Shown here one piece after another: positions 5,101 through 12,015 of a stretch of 14,019 bases of DNA. Position 1 is the first letter of the stretch. The number at the start of each line of letters is the position of its first letter. The translations under genes were made by a program, and so were the position numbers. The stretch covers positions 1 through 14,019 of the forward strand of contig JAITQV010000339.1 in assembly GCA_031288765.1 (NCBI GenBank), written 5' to 3'. Under the pieces are notes generated by a model. It was not told the origin of the DNA. It searched no databases and saw only the letters and a program-made list of their open reading frames with translations. Source of the stretch: Planctomycetaceae bacterium. GTDB taxonomy: Bacteria > Planctomycetota > Planctomycetia > Pirellulales > Thermoguttaceae.

Positions 5101-6771
5101 TTAGAATCCCATACCACCCATGCCCATACCGCCTCCCATTCCGCCCATTCCATCCATTCCTGCACCGGGCGGCGGAGTGGCGGGTTCTTCTTTCGGAATA
5201 TCGGTAATGGTACAAGAAGTGGTCAAAAGCAAACCGGCAGCACTGGCGGCATTGGTCAATGCGGTTTTAACAACTTTTGCCGGATCAACAATTCCTGCTT
5301 CGAACAAGTCGCCGTAAACATTTTTATCAGCGTCATAGCCGTCGTTTTTGCCTTTCATTTGACGAATCCTGTTGACGACAACCGCTCCGTCAATTCCGGC
5401 ATTTTCTGCGATACTCCGCACGGGAGCGTCGAGAATTTTCTTAATAATTTGGACACCGAACTTTTCGTCACCGGCTGCTTCGACTTTTTCGAGAGCCTTT
5501 TCACTGCGGAGCAACGCAACACCGCCTCCGGGAACAATTCCTTCTTCAAGAGCGGCTTTTGTTGCGGCGCGGGCGTCTTCGTACAGATATTTACGTTCTT
5601 TGAGTTCGGTTTCGGTTGCGGCGCCGACGTTAATTTGGGCAACACCTCCGGCAAGTTTCGCAAGCCGTTCCTGTAACTTCTCTTTGTCATAGGAACTGGT
5701 TGTTGTTTCGATTTCGCGTTTAATTGCCGCAACACGCCCTTCGATTTCAGCTTTCTTTCCGGCTCCGCCGACCATCGTGGTATTTTCCGAAGTTACCGTA
5801 ATTTTTTTGCAGCGTCCGAGATCGCTCAGTTTCACCGCATCCAGTTGAACACCGAGGTCTTTATAAATTGCGGTGGCGGCGGTTAAAATGGCGATATCGC
5901 CCAGCATTGCCTTGCGGCGGTCGCCGTAACCGGGAGCCTTCACCGCACAAACATTCAACAGACCGCGAAGTTTGTTGACAACAAGAGTGGCAAGAGCCTC
6001 GCCTTCAATATCTTCGGCGATAATGAGAAGCGGTTTACTCTGTTTTGAGACAGCCTCGAGCAAGGGAATCAGTTGTTTGGCATTTGAGATTTTTTCTTCG
6101 TGTACCAAAACGAGGGCGTCTTCGAGTTCAACGGTTTGGTCGTCGGGGTTTGTTACGAAGTGAGGCGAAAGAAAACCGCGGTCAAACTGCATTCCTTCGA
6201 CAACTTCAACGTATGTTTCGGAATGTTTGCCTTCTTCAACGGTGATAACGCCGTCTTTACCGACTTTGACGAATGCTTCGGCTAAAATTTTACCGATAGC
6301 GGAATCGTTATTTCCGGCGATAGCGGCGACTTGTTCGATTTCTTTTTTATTTTTTTCGCTGACGGGAGTGGCGAGTTTTGAAACCGCTTCACAAACGGCG
6401 GCGGCTCCTTTGGCAATTCCGCGTGAAAGAGCCATGGGGTCGGCTCCGGCAGCAACCATTTTGAGACCTTCGAGGTAAATCGCTTCGGCGAGAACGGTTG
6501 CGGTGGTAGTTCCGTCGCCGGCGATGGTATTGGTTTTCGAGGCTGCTTCTTTAACAATTTGGGCGCCCATATTTTCTTCAGGGTCGTTCAGCGTGATTTC
6601 TTCAGCAACCGTCACACCGTCCTTAGTAACTTTTGGGGCACCCCAACCTTTATCGAGTACCGCGTTTCTGCCTCGCGGACCCAAAGTGCTTTTAACAGCC
6701 CGGGTTAATTTCGAGACACCGACAGCCAAGGGTTGTCTGGCGGCGTCATCAAATGACATTTTCTTGGACAC
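5101..6771 (-). CDS. groEL: Chaperonin GroEL paralogue 2 (556 aa, Gly-Met tail)
   Basis: This is a full-length Hsp60. It has LDKGWGAPKVTKDGVTVAEE, GDGTTTATVLAEA (ATP site, D86), the apical VVEGMQFDRGFLSPHF and VKAPGYGDRRKAMLGD, and DARAATKAALEEGIVPGGG. It ends in a disordered Gly/Met-rich tail closing GGGMGMGGMGF, typical of ring-forming GroELs. The start is GTG at 6771, preferred over ATG at 6759 because AAGGAG lies 9 nt upstream. SVSKLTRAVKSTLGPRGRN-type sequence in the N-terminal region is what I associate with planctomycete GroELs. It is the first gene of the chaperonin cluster. A sigma-54-type promoter match lies ~130 nt upstream and no CIRCE operator was found. The tail suggests that this copy, rather than paralogue 1, is the canonical folding chaperonin; that is inference. 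Confidence 0.97.
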   Translation of the reverse strand: MSKKMSFDDAARQPLAVGVSKLTRAVKSTLGPRGRNAVLDKGWGAPKVTKDGVTVAEEITLNDPEENMGAQIVKEAASKTNTIAGDGTTTATVLAEAIYLEGLKMVAAGADPMALSRGIAKGAAAVCEAVSKLATPVSEKNKKEIEQVAAIAGNNDSAIGKILAEAFVKVGKDGVITVEEGKHSETYVEVVEGMQFDRGFLSPHFVTNPDDQTVELEDALVLVHEEKISNAKQLIPLLEAVSKQSKPLLIIAEDIEGEALATLVVNKLRGLLNVCAVKAPGYGDRRKAMLGDIAILTAATAIYKDLGVQLDAVKLSDLGRCKKITVTSENTTMVGGAGKKAEIEGRVAAIKREIETTTSSYDKEKLQERLAKLAGGVAQINVGAATETELKERKYLYEDARAATKAALEEGIVPGGGVALLRSEKALEKVEAAGDEKFGVQIIKKILDAPVRSIAENAGIDGAVVVNRIRQMKGKNDGYDADKNVYGDLFEAGIVDPAKVVKTALTNAASAAGLLLTTSCTITDIPKEEPATPPPGAGMDGMGGMGGGMGMGGMGF

Positions 6772-6901
6772 GTTCTGTAACTCCTTTGTTTGAAGGGATC
6801 AGATAACAGCGGGCGGAGAATTACGGGCAAACAGACAAATCCGGTCATATTTCGTTTTTCCTCCGCTCTGGCAGTACATACAATTTTATTCGACAACAAT
6901 C

Positions 6902-6916
6902 GCAAGTTTTGTGCCA
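6902..6916 (-). promoter_or_regulatory. Sigma-54-type -24/-12 promoter match upstream of groEL2
   Basis: On the minus strand TGGCAC, 5 nt, TTGC reproduces the sigma-54 (RpoN) core TGGCAC-N5-TTGC exactly, oriented toward groEL2. The base after TTGC is G rather than A/T. Transcription would begin near 6890, giving a ~120-nt leader. I could not find a convincing -35/-10 pair in the same spacer. This is a motif match only; RpoN control of a chaperonin operon would be unusual. Confidence 0.45.
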
Positions 6917-6967
6917 AAAAACCAAATCGTTATAACTCTAATATAATCAACAACTTTTACTCTTTCA

Positions 6968-7013
6968 AAAAATAGTCCCCCTGCCAATTTGACAGTTCCG
7001 TTGAACTATTTTT
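6968..7013. repeat. Inverted repeat flanking the tandem array
   Basis: AAAAATAGT (6968-6976) and ACTATTTTT (7005-7013) are perfect 9-nt arms. Between them lies a nested near-palindrome, CTGCCAATTTGACAG (6981-6995). It could form a hairpin ending in a T-run on either strand, so it might act as a weak terminator. Its position just outside the 21-bp array suggests it could instead be one edge of a repeated element. Confidence 0.45.
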
Positions 7014-7038
7014 CTTGCGGGGTTAAGAATCTGCGCCA

Positions 7039-7269
7039 CGCGTTCTTGTAAACGCGCCGCGCGTTCAGGCGAATACGTCACGCGTTCTTGCAAACGCGCC
7101 ACGCGTTCTTGTAAACGCGCCACGCGTGGGGGCAACTGCGCCACGCGTTCAGGCGAATGCGCCGCGCATTCAGGCGAATACGTCACGCGTTCAGGCGAAT
7201 ACGCCGCGCGTTCAGGCGAATATGTCACGCGTTCAGGCGAATACGCCACGCGTTTGGGTAAACGCGTTG
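7039..7269. repeat. Eleven-unit 21-bp tandem repeat
   Basis: Eleven consecutive units of exactly 21 bp with no indels. Two unit types occur: CGCGTTCTTGTAAACGCG plus 3 nt (self-complementary, CGCGTT...AACGCG) and CGCGTTCAGGCGAATACG plus 3 nt. The last unit contains a perfect 7-bp hairpin with a GGGT loop (CGCGTTTGGGTAAACGCG). Most junctions create ACGCGT palindromes spaced two helical turns apart. The minus strand is open across the array and would read heptapeptides such as YSPERVT, but the copies differ by amino-acid-changing substitutions, so a DNA-level role or a neutral expansion is more likely than a protein. Confidence 0.9.
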
Positions 7270-7290
7270 TATTGATTATTTTGTTTGGAT

Positions 7291-7393
7291 TGTTTTTTTA
7301 ACGCGGAAGACGCGGAAAAGTACGCGAAAAGACCCAGAACTATAACTTTCGCATTATTCCGCAAAATTTCGGCGTGTTCCGCATTAAAAAACA
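7291..7393. mobile_element. Palindromic MITE-like element, ~100 bp
   Basis: The left end reads TTTTTTAACGCGGAAGACGC. The reverse complement of the right end reads TTTTTTAATGCGGAACACGC, and the similarity continues inward (GGAAAA versus CGAAAT, then ACGCGAAAAG versus ATGCGAAAG). The whole element is an imperfect palindrome around ~7340. No transposase is encoded. The ACGCGGAAGACGCGGAA motif resembles dispersed intergenic repeats that I recall from several bacterial phyla, whose translations read NAEDAE... and ...SALK. Classification as a MITE or REP-like repeat is inference; no target duplication was identified. Confidence 0.55.
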
Positions 7394-7550
7394 AAATACC
7401 AATACTTGCTAAAATAAAACAGAAGACCTGAAAAAATATCTCTTGCATTATTATTCGTTATTATTTATTCTTCGTTGGACGGATTCCGCACACCGAATAG
7501 CAATTTCCTATCAATTCACGCCGCATTTTCAATAACGACAAAATAATATA

Positions 7551-8486
7551 ATGAAAAAAATTTTACCGATTCTGATTTTGCTGATATTATGTTCCGGTTG
7601 TCAGTTATTCAGGCAGGTTTTTCTCCCGAAAGACCCCAAGGCTCCGCCGCTTATCACCACACAACATCCGACATTGGAACAAATTACGTCCGCAATTAAC
7701 CGGAATAGTATGGCAATTCGGAATATGACCACCGATAACGCCTCTATTTTGGTTCCGGGCGTTTTGTGGCCCGTTCAATCACGGCTGACATTTGAACGTC
7801 CGAAACGGCTTCGGATTCAGGGTTCCGCAACAACTCTCGGCGGACAGGAAATCGATTTCGGAAGCAATGATACAATCTTTTGGCTTTGGGTACGGCGTAT
7901 TCCGGGGGAAATGTGGTATTGCCGCCATGATCAATTCCCCATTTGTCCGGTACGTTCTTCGGTTCCGATTGAGCCGGACTGGTTTATCGAAGCGTTGGGT
8001 ATCGTGGAATTTAAAGCGGAAGATCAACATGAAGGTCCAATATTGACCGACGACGGTCATTGGGCTATTCTTTCACGGCGGCAAACACCTTCGGGGCAAT
8101 TCGTAAAACGAACCGTCATCAATGCTCAAAACGGTTGGGTGATACGGCAGGAAATGTATTCTCCGCAAAATGAGCTGGTGGCACTGGCAATTTCGGGCGA
8201 TCACCGGTATGATAAAGGAACAGGAGTTTTGTATGCCCGGCATGTTGAAGTTCAATGCCGGGGTGCGGAAGGAAAAATGACGATTGATTTGGGAACTCCC
8301 TCATTCAATGTTGCAACACCGTTTTCCTCCAAAATGTTCACAATGCCGACATTTGACGGTTACCGCCCGATTGATCTTTGTGCGCCGGAATTCCTGAAAA
8401 TTCAAGGTGTTGTTATGCCCAATCCGCTTTCGGTAACAGACACGCCGTCCATACCGGAAGCCAATGTACCAACCTTTATCCAATAA
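7551..8486 (+). CDS. Predicted lipoprotein, 311 aa, possible LolA/LolB-like fold
   Basis: The N-terminus is a lipoprotein signal: MKK, a hydrophobic stretch (ILPILILLILCSG), then C17 as lipidation site in a CSGC box with Leu at -4. The -3 residue is Cys, which is unusual. The remainder is soluble and beta-rich, with repeated amphipathic strands (RLTFERPKRLRIQGSA, EIDFGSNDTIFWLWVRR, VKRTVINAQNGWVIRQ). This layout is reminiscent of LolA/LolB-like lipid-carrying folds, but I did not recognise a named family. It is likely anchored in a membrane facing the periplasm. No SD precedes the ATG. The next gene starts within or just after its 3' end, so the two are probably one unit. Confidence 0.75.
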   Translation: MKKILPILILLILCSGCQLFRQVFLPKDPKAPPLITTQHPTLEQITSAINRNSMAIRNMTTDNASILVPGVLWPVQSRLTFERPKRLRIQGSATTLGGQEIDFGSNDTIFWLWVRRIPGEMWYCRHDQFPICPVRSSVPIEPDWFIEALGIVEFKAEDQHEGPILTDDGHWAILSRRQTPSGQFVKRTVINAQNGWVIRQEMYSPQNELVALAISGDHRYDKGTGVLYARHVEVQCRGAEGKMTIDLGTPSFNVATPFSSKMFTMPTFDGYRPIDLCAPEFLKIQGVVMPNPLSVTDTPSIPEANVPTFIQ

Positions 8487-9762
8487 ATTTCCTATGTTCT
8501 CATCAATGTTTTACGGATCACCGGCTCCGTTTTGGTTTGTTCAATTTTTCAAAGTTGTTGGTTTTGTATTGCATTTGATTCCAATGGGACTTTGGTTTGC
8601 CGGTTTACCGGTTGCGATTTTCTGCGCACTCCGAAATTGCGGACATTCGCGCTGTTATGCCCAACGTATGTTTGGGCAATTTCCGGTTATTATGGCTCTT
8701 GGTATTAACTTCGGTATTGTGCCGTTGTTGTTTTTGCAAACGACTTATTACAAATCGTTTTATACCGCAACCATTTTAACGGCGTGGCATTGGATTGCGG
8801 TTATTCCGATTCTGATTGTCGGGTATTATGCGTTATATCTTGCCGCGTTCAGCAGCCGTAACAACAACAGCGGCAACAGTTGTTTGTGCCGTAAAAACAA
8901 CCGGCAATGTAATTGCCGGACAATTTTTTACGGCATAATTGCGTCAATTGGTCTTATTACGATTGGCGTTTTGATTTCCAACGGTATGACGTTAATGGTT
9001 CGCAATGATCTTTGGGCTGGTATTATGGAACGAACAAATTATTACGGAGCAACAACCGGTGTTGCCAATAATATGAGCGATCCTGCGCTTTGGATACGGT
9101 TTGCGACAATGTTCGGGCTTGGTCTGATAACAGCCGGAGTTTGGGCGGTAACGGATTCGCATCTTTTGTTGCGGAGTAATAAAGATTGTTCCGCCAAAGA
9201 TCAGGATTCGGAACATAAAACAGAAGAATCCGTTTCGGACGGAATTACATCTTACCGTCGTTGGACAATATTATTGGCGATTTTTCTGACGGTTTTCGGT
9301 GCAATCTTACTGACGAGAACGGAATGGCTGGTCAAAACCGGCAGCAGCGGCGGCAACGAAAATACAACAACCGCAACAATATTTGTAGAATCGTTATTGT
9401 TAGCGAAAGCCGGCAACGAAAATATAACGGTTGCGTATCCGTATTTTGGTTGGGTGGTTTTATCGGCTTATTTGGTTTTGGTTTCGCTTTTATTTGCCGG
9501 GCTGGTCAAACGGCATTCCGGTAAATTCATAACGCTTGCGGTAATATTCCATGTTTTAACGCTTGCCGGTTTTGGGGTTATTCGTCAGATGGGTCAAAAT
9601 GCCGGAGTGAGTCAATATATTGATGTGGCGAAAATTCCTGAGAATATCCAATGGTCACCGCTTGTGGCGTTTCTTATTATATTTGTTGGCGGTTTGGTTG
9701 TAATAGTATGGATGCTTTGGCAGGCGGTTGCGTCCTGTAATAAACCAAATCCCGAATCATAA
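8464..9762 (+). CDS. Multi-pass membrane protein (about 9 TM) with Cys-rich loop
   Basis: Hydrophobic segments lie near residues 23-55, 74-93, 102-128, 154-178, 210-235, 267-286, 327-347, 354-372 and 397-421. Family not recognised. The segments TTYYKSFYTATILTAWHW and LWIRFATMFGLGLITAGVW weakly resemble membrane subunits of quinol-linked cytochrome complexes. Histidines H37, H109 and H363 lie in membrane segments and could be heme ligands, though this is speculative. The loop after the fourth segment has C140-x-C142 and C149-x-C151. Another loop has C54, C59 and C64 near H61. The start at 8464 overlaps the lipoprotein gene by 23 nt and has GGAAG 3 nt upstream. ATG 8494, 7 nt after that gene, is an equally reasonable start without an SD. 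A role in electron transfer or metal binding is possible. Confidence 0.75.
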   Translation: MYQPLSNKFPMFSSMFYGSPAPFWFVQFFKVVGFVLHLIPMGLWFAGLPVAIFCALRNCGHSRCYAQRMFGQFPVIMALGINFGIVPLLFLQTTYYKSFYTATILTAWHWIAVIPILIVGYYALYLAAFSSRNNNSGNSCLCRKNNRQCNCRTIFYGIIASIGLITIGVLISNGMTLMVRNDLWAGIMERTNYYGATTGVANNMSDPALWIRFATMFGLGLITAGVWAVTDSHLLLRSNKDCSAKDQDSEHKTEESVSDGITSYRRWTILLAIFLTVFGAILLTRTEWLVKTGSSGGNENTTTATIFVESLLLAKAGNENITVAYPYFGWVVLSAYLVLVSLLFAGLVKRHSGKFITLAVIFHVLTLAGFGVIRQMGQNAGVSQYIDVAKIPENIQWSPLVAFLIIFVGGLVVIVWMLWQAVASCNKPNPES

Positions 9763-9824
9763 ATCAATCCTACTAACTGTTCATTGATTGAAATAGATAC
9801 AAAACAACAATGAAAATTTCATTG
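9762..9824. repeat. Inverted repeats between convergent genes
   Basis: Two palindromes occupy the 84-nt gap where the membrane protein gene and uvrC converge: AATCAAT...ATTGATT (9762-9768 and 9783-9789), and CAATGAAAATTTCATTG (9808-9824), with perfect 8-nt arms. Their position suits a bidirectional transcription stop, but neither has a GC-rich stem or clear U-run. Confidence 0.35.
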
Positions 9825-9846
9825 AGATAGTACAAAGATTGCGGAA

Positions 9847-11187
9847 TTATTCTTTCGGGAGCCGGTTTTTGCGCAAAATGTGATGATAATGTTGAGCAAA
9901 ACGGTGGGCTTCATCACGAACATATTGCAGAAGACGTAACGCAAAAGAATGACGGCTTAACCGAAGCGGATCTTCTTGGTTCGGTACAAAAACTTCTTCC
10001 TCGCGTTTTGCTAAGGAAATAACCAGCCCCGGTTGGAACGGCGTTCGTGATAACGCCGTAAGAACCGAATGTAATTGCCCCTTGCCGCCGTCAATCAGTA
10101 AAAGATCAGGATTGGGAAAATCCGTCTCTTCACTGGAAAACCGCCTCGCAACCACCTCCGCCATACTCGCAAAATCGTCAATTCCCATGACCGTTTTAAT
10201 CTTGTAACGCCGGTAGCCGGGCTTGAACGGTAAACCGTCAATAAACCGGACTAATCCGGCAACCATGTCCGTCCCGCCAAGATGAGCAATATCTATCCCC
10301 TCAATTGTTCGCGGGATTTTATCCAGTTTGAAAATCTTTTTAAGCCCCAGCACACCGCGCCGCGGATCAATCATAAACGCTTCCGGCTGAATGTTGGTGT
10401 CAATTTCGCCCCGCCGGTCAAGTGTTTCGAGTAAATGAATCTGATCACGGAGTTCCGCCGCAAGCTCGTAATGCCGTATTTCGGCGGCATCCCGCATTTC
10501 GTGTTGAAGATCTTTCAGCAGAGATTTTTTGTTGCCTTCGAGAAACCGAATCAAACGATTAATATTCTTCCGGTATTCTTCCGCCGTAATACGAAAATTA
10601 CAGGGAGCGGAACATTGATGAATCGAATGTAAAAGGCAAGGACGGAACCAACGCCAACGCTCATCGTTTACCCGCAAATCAAGAGTACATGACCGGAATT
10701 TGAAAATCTTTTGCAACACCAAAACCGCTCCGCGCAAACCGCTTGAATTGGTAAACGGACCAAACAACCGGACGCCGTGTTCTTTGGGGGTTCGTGTTAT
10801 TTCGACACGCGGGAACGGTTCGCGTGTACGAATTTGAAGATAAGGAAACGTTTTCGAATCCTTCAAATCACGGTTATATTTCGGCTGAATATCTTTAATC
10901 AAACGGGCTTCCAACAACAAAGCATCAACTTCGCTTTCCGTTTCGATGAAATCAATGTCGCGGATTTCGGGAATGAGCGGAGCGGTTCGCGGGTCTTCGA
11001 GAGCGGCTTTCCGAAAGTAGGAACCGGCACGGTTGCGTAAATCTTTTGCCTTGCCGATGTAAATCACACATCCGGCATTGTCCTTCATCAAATAAACACC
11101 GGCACAATGCGGAAATTTTCGGACTTTTTCCGATGCCGGTGAATTGTCCCACAAATAATCCGATTCGTGTTCCGATAAGCCATCCAT
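9847..11187 (-). CDS. uvrC: Excinuclease ABC subunit UvrC, short form (446 aa)
   Basis: UvrC makes both incisions around UvrA/UvrB-marked DNA lesions. The GIY-YIG domain occupies about 26-105 (AGVYLM 29-34, VIYIGKAKDLRNR 41-53, E86). Four cysteines C167, C184, C192 and C196 (RSC, RPC, QC-x3-C) match the UvrC iron-sulphur cluster positions. The UVR domain that binds UvrB is near 225-258. The RNase H-like nuclease core has D299 (EGIDIAH), D366 (LLLIDGGKGQL) and H428 (RDEAHRF). Typical UvrC is about 600 residues; this one stops ~18 residues after the DEAHRF motif, so the C-terminal helix-hairpin-helix DNA-binding domain is absent. I recall similarly short UvrC in planctomycetes. The ATG lies 9 nt after the upstream gene's stop, suggesting co-transcription. 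Confidence 0.95.
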   Translation of the reverse strand: MDGLSEHESDYLWDNSPASEKVRKFPHCAGVYLMKDNAGCVIYIGKAKDLRNRAGSYFRKAALEDPRTAPLIPEIRDIDFIETESEVDALLLEARLIKDIQPKYNRDLKDSKTFPYLQIRTREPFPRVEITRTPKEHGVRLFGPFTNSSGLRGAVLVLQKIFKFRSCTLDLRVNDERWRWFRPCLLHSIHQCSAPCNFRITAEEYRKNINRLIRFLEGNKKSLLKDLQHEMRDAAEIRHYELAAELRDQIHLLETLDRRGEIDTNIQPEAFMIDPRRGVLGLKKIFKLDKIPRTIEGIDIAHLGGTDMVAGLVRFIDGLPFKPGYRRYKIKTVMGIDDFASMAEVVARRFSSEETDFPNPDLLLIDGGKGQLHSVLTALSRTPFQPGLVISLAKREEEVFVPNQEDPLRLSRHSFALRLLQYVRDEAHRFAQHYHHILRKNRLPKE

Positions 11188-11196
11188 AAATCCGAT

Positions 11197-11907
11197 TCAG
11201 TTATTATTTGAAAAAGAAGAGTCGTACACGATGGGTTTGTCATGAAGGATTGTGGAAATTGAATCAACCAATTCATTTAGTTCTGACTTAAAGAGAGTTT
11301 TAACCACAATATACCTATACGGTATCTTCGTACATACAACGATACAATACTCTTTTTCGTCTTGTACCGATTGATCTCCGTTTGAGTTGTTGGATTCGGC
11401 ATCAATTTTATTGTATTTATAATGCGGAAGGATAAAACCATATTTATTATCAGGCGATGGTTCTTTAAGTACGACAATATTCTCAATTTCATCAACAAAC
11501 AGAATTTTCTTTGTATGAAAAAACAGTTTTTTTTCCCGTAATTTTATGAATTTGTTTGTAATGAATACCTCTTCTTTGTATAAAGGCAAGTGGAAAATCT
11601 TGATAAAGTCTAATATCATTGCGAGGCAAATAAGAGATGCCATAAATATCACAACAACTAGAAACCACCATTGAGGATCACGTAATGGAACTAACTGCCC
11701 TAATGGTCCTTGTATGTTTGGCTGCAAGCTAATAAGTACGAATACCCATGGAAGAACCAATGCATTAACAGCCAATGTAACAATACCGGTAAGAGCAATG
11801 TGTCTCGGTTTGTATAGTCCGGATCGTGTGAAAACCTCTTCTTCAAACAATTTTTCTGTTCTTACAAATAGTGTTGTCAAAAAGTGTACATTGTTTATCA
11901 TTTTCAT
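11197..11907 (-). CDS. Two-TM membrane protein of unknown function (236 aa)
   Basis: Not recognised. A ~36-residue N-terminal part precedes two hydrophobic segments (about 37-61, IALTGIVTLAVNALVLPWVF, and about 80-105, WWFLVVVIFMASLICLAMIL). A soluble C-terminal part of ~130 residues alternates strands and charged loops (EVFITNKFIKLREKKLFFHT, ILFVDEIENIVVL, IVVCTKIPYRYIVV). Two TMs followed by a strand-rich domain starting after the second TM is reminiscent of bacterial PH-domain membrane proteins, but this is only a shape comparison. The start may be ATG 11907 or 11901; neither has an SD. It precedes uvrC by 9 nt and is probably in its transcript; a role in repair is not implied. Confidence 0.7.
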   Translation of the reverse strand: MKMINNVHFLTTLFVRTEKLFEEEVFTRSGLYKPRHIALTGIVTLAVNALVLPWVFVLISLQPNIQGPLGQLVPLRDPQWWFLVVVIFMASLICLAMILDFIKIFHLPLYKEEVFITNKFIKLREKKLFFHTKKILFVDEIENIVVLKEPSPDNKYGFILPHYKYNKIDAESNNSNGDQSVQDEKEYCIVVCTKIPYRYIVVKTLFKSELNELVDSISTILHDKPIVYDSSFSNNN

Positions 11908-12015
11908 TATTTACTATGCAGACTTTTTTTAAAAATTAACTGCAGTAACTGTCCAATGTTTACAGACTAGAAAATAATTTTAGGGAATTTCTAAAAACCT
12001 TCTTTTACAAAACGT

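Larger units (their letters stand above)
6772..7550. other. 779-bp intergenic region rich in repeats
   Basis: This divergent spacer between groEL2 (minus) and the lipoprotein gene (plus) holds no gene I can support. From left to right it contains the groEL2 leader and a sigma-54-type site, an inverted repeat at 6968-7013, eleven 21-bp tandem units at 7039-7269, and a palindromic MITE-like element at about 7291-7393. Then ~155 nt of AT-rich sequence leads into the lipoprotein gene, where only a weak TTGGAC-containing promoter candidate near 7474 was seen. Both open frames here (6965-7249 and 7233-7448, minus) are explained by the repeats. Confidence 0.7.

Noticed and set aside
6772..6964. CIRCE operator expected upstream of groEL2
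   Set aside because: No TTAGCACTC-N9-GAGTGCTAA or close variant found here or in 4965-5100.
6965..7249. 94-codon minus-strand frame with YSPERVT-type heptapeptide repeats
   Set aside because: It is the translation of the 21-bp tandem array plus the flanking inverted repeat. Copies differ by amino-acid changes, there is no SD, and it ends inside the repeat's T-run. Treated as a DNA repeat.
7233..7448. 71-codon minus-strand frame, partly hydrophobic
   Set aside because: Most of it is read-through of the palindromic element (NAEHAE... and ...SALKK are typical translations of such ends), and it runs into the tandem array.
9808..9824. Palindrome as a certain bidirectional terminator
   Set aside because: The stem is AT-rich with almost no loop and no U-run. 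Kept only as an inverted repeat.
11908..12015. Terminator after the methyltransferase/reductase gene
   Set aside because: Only a weak TTTTAG/CTAAAA hairpin is visible, too AT-rich to call.
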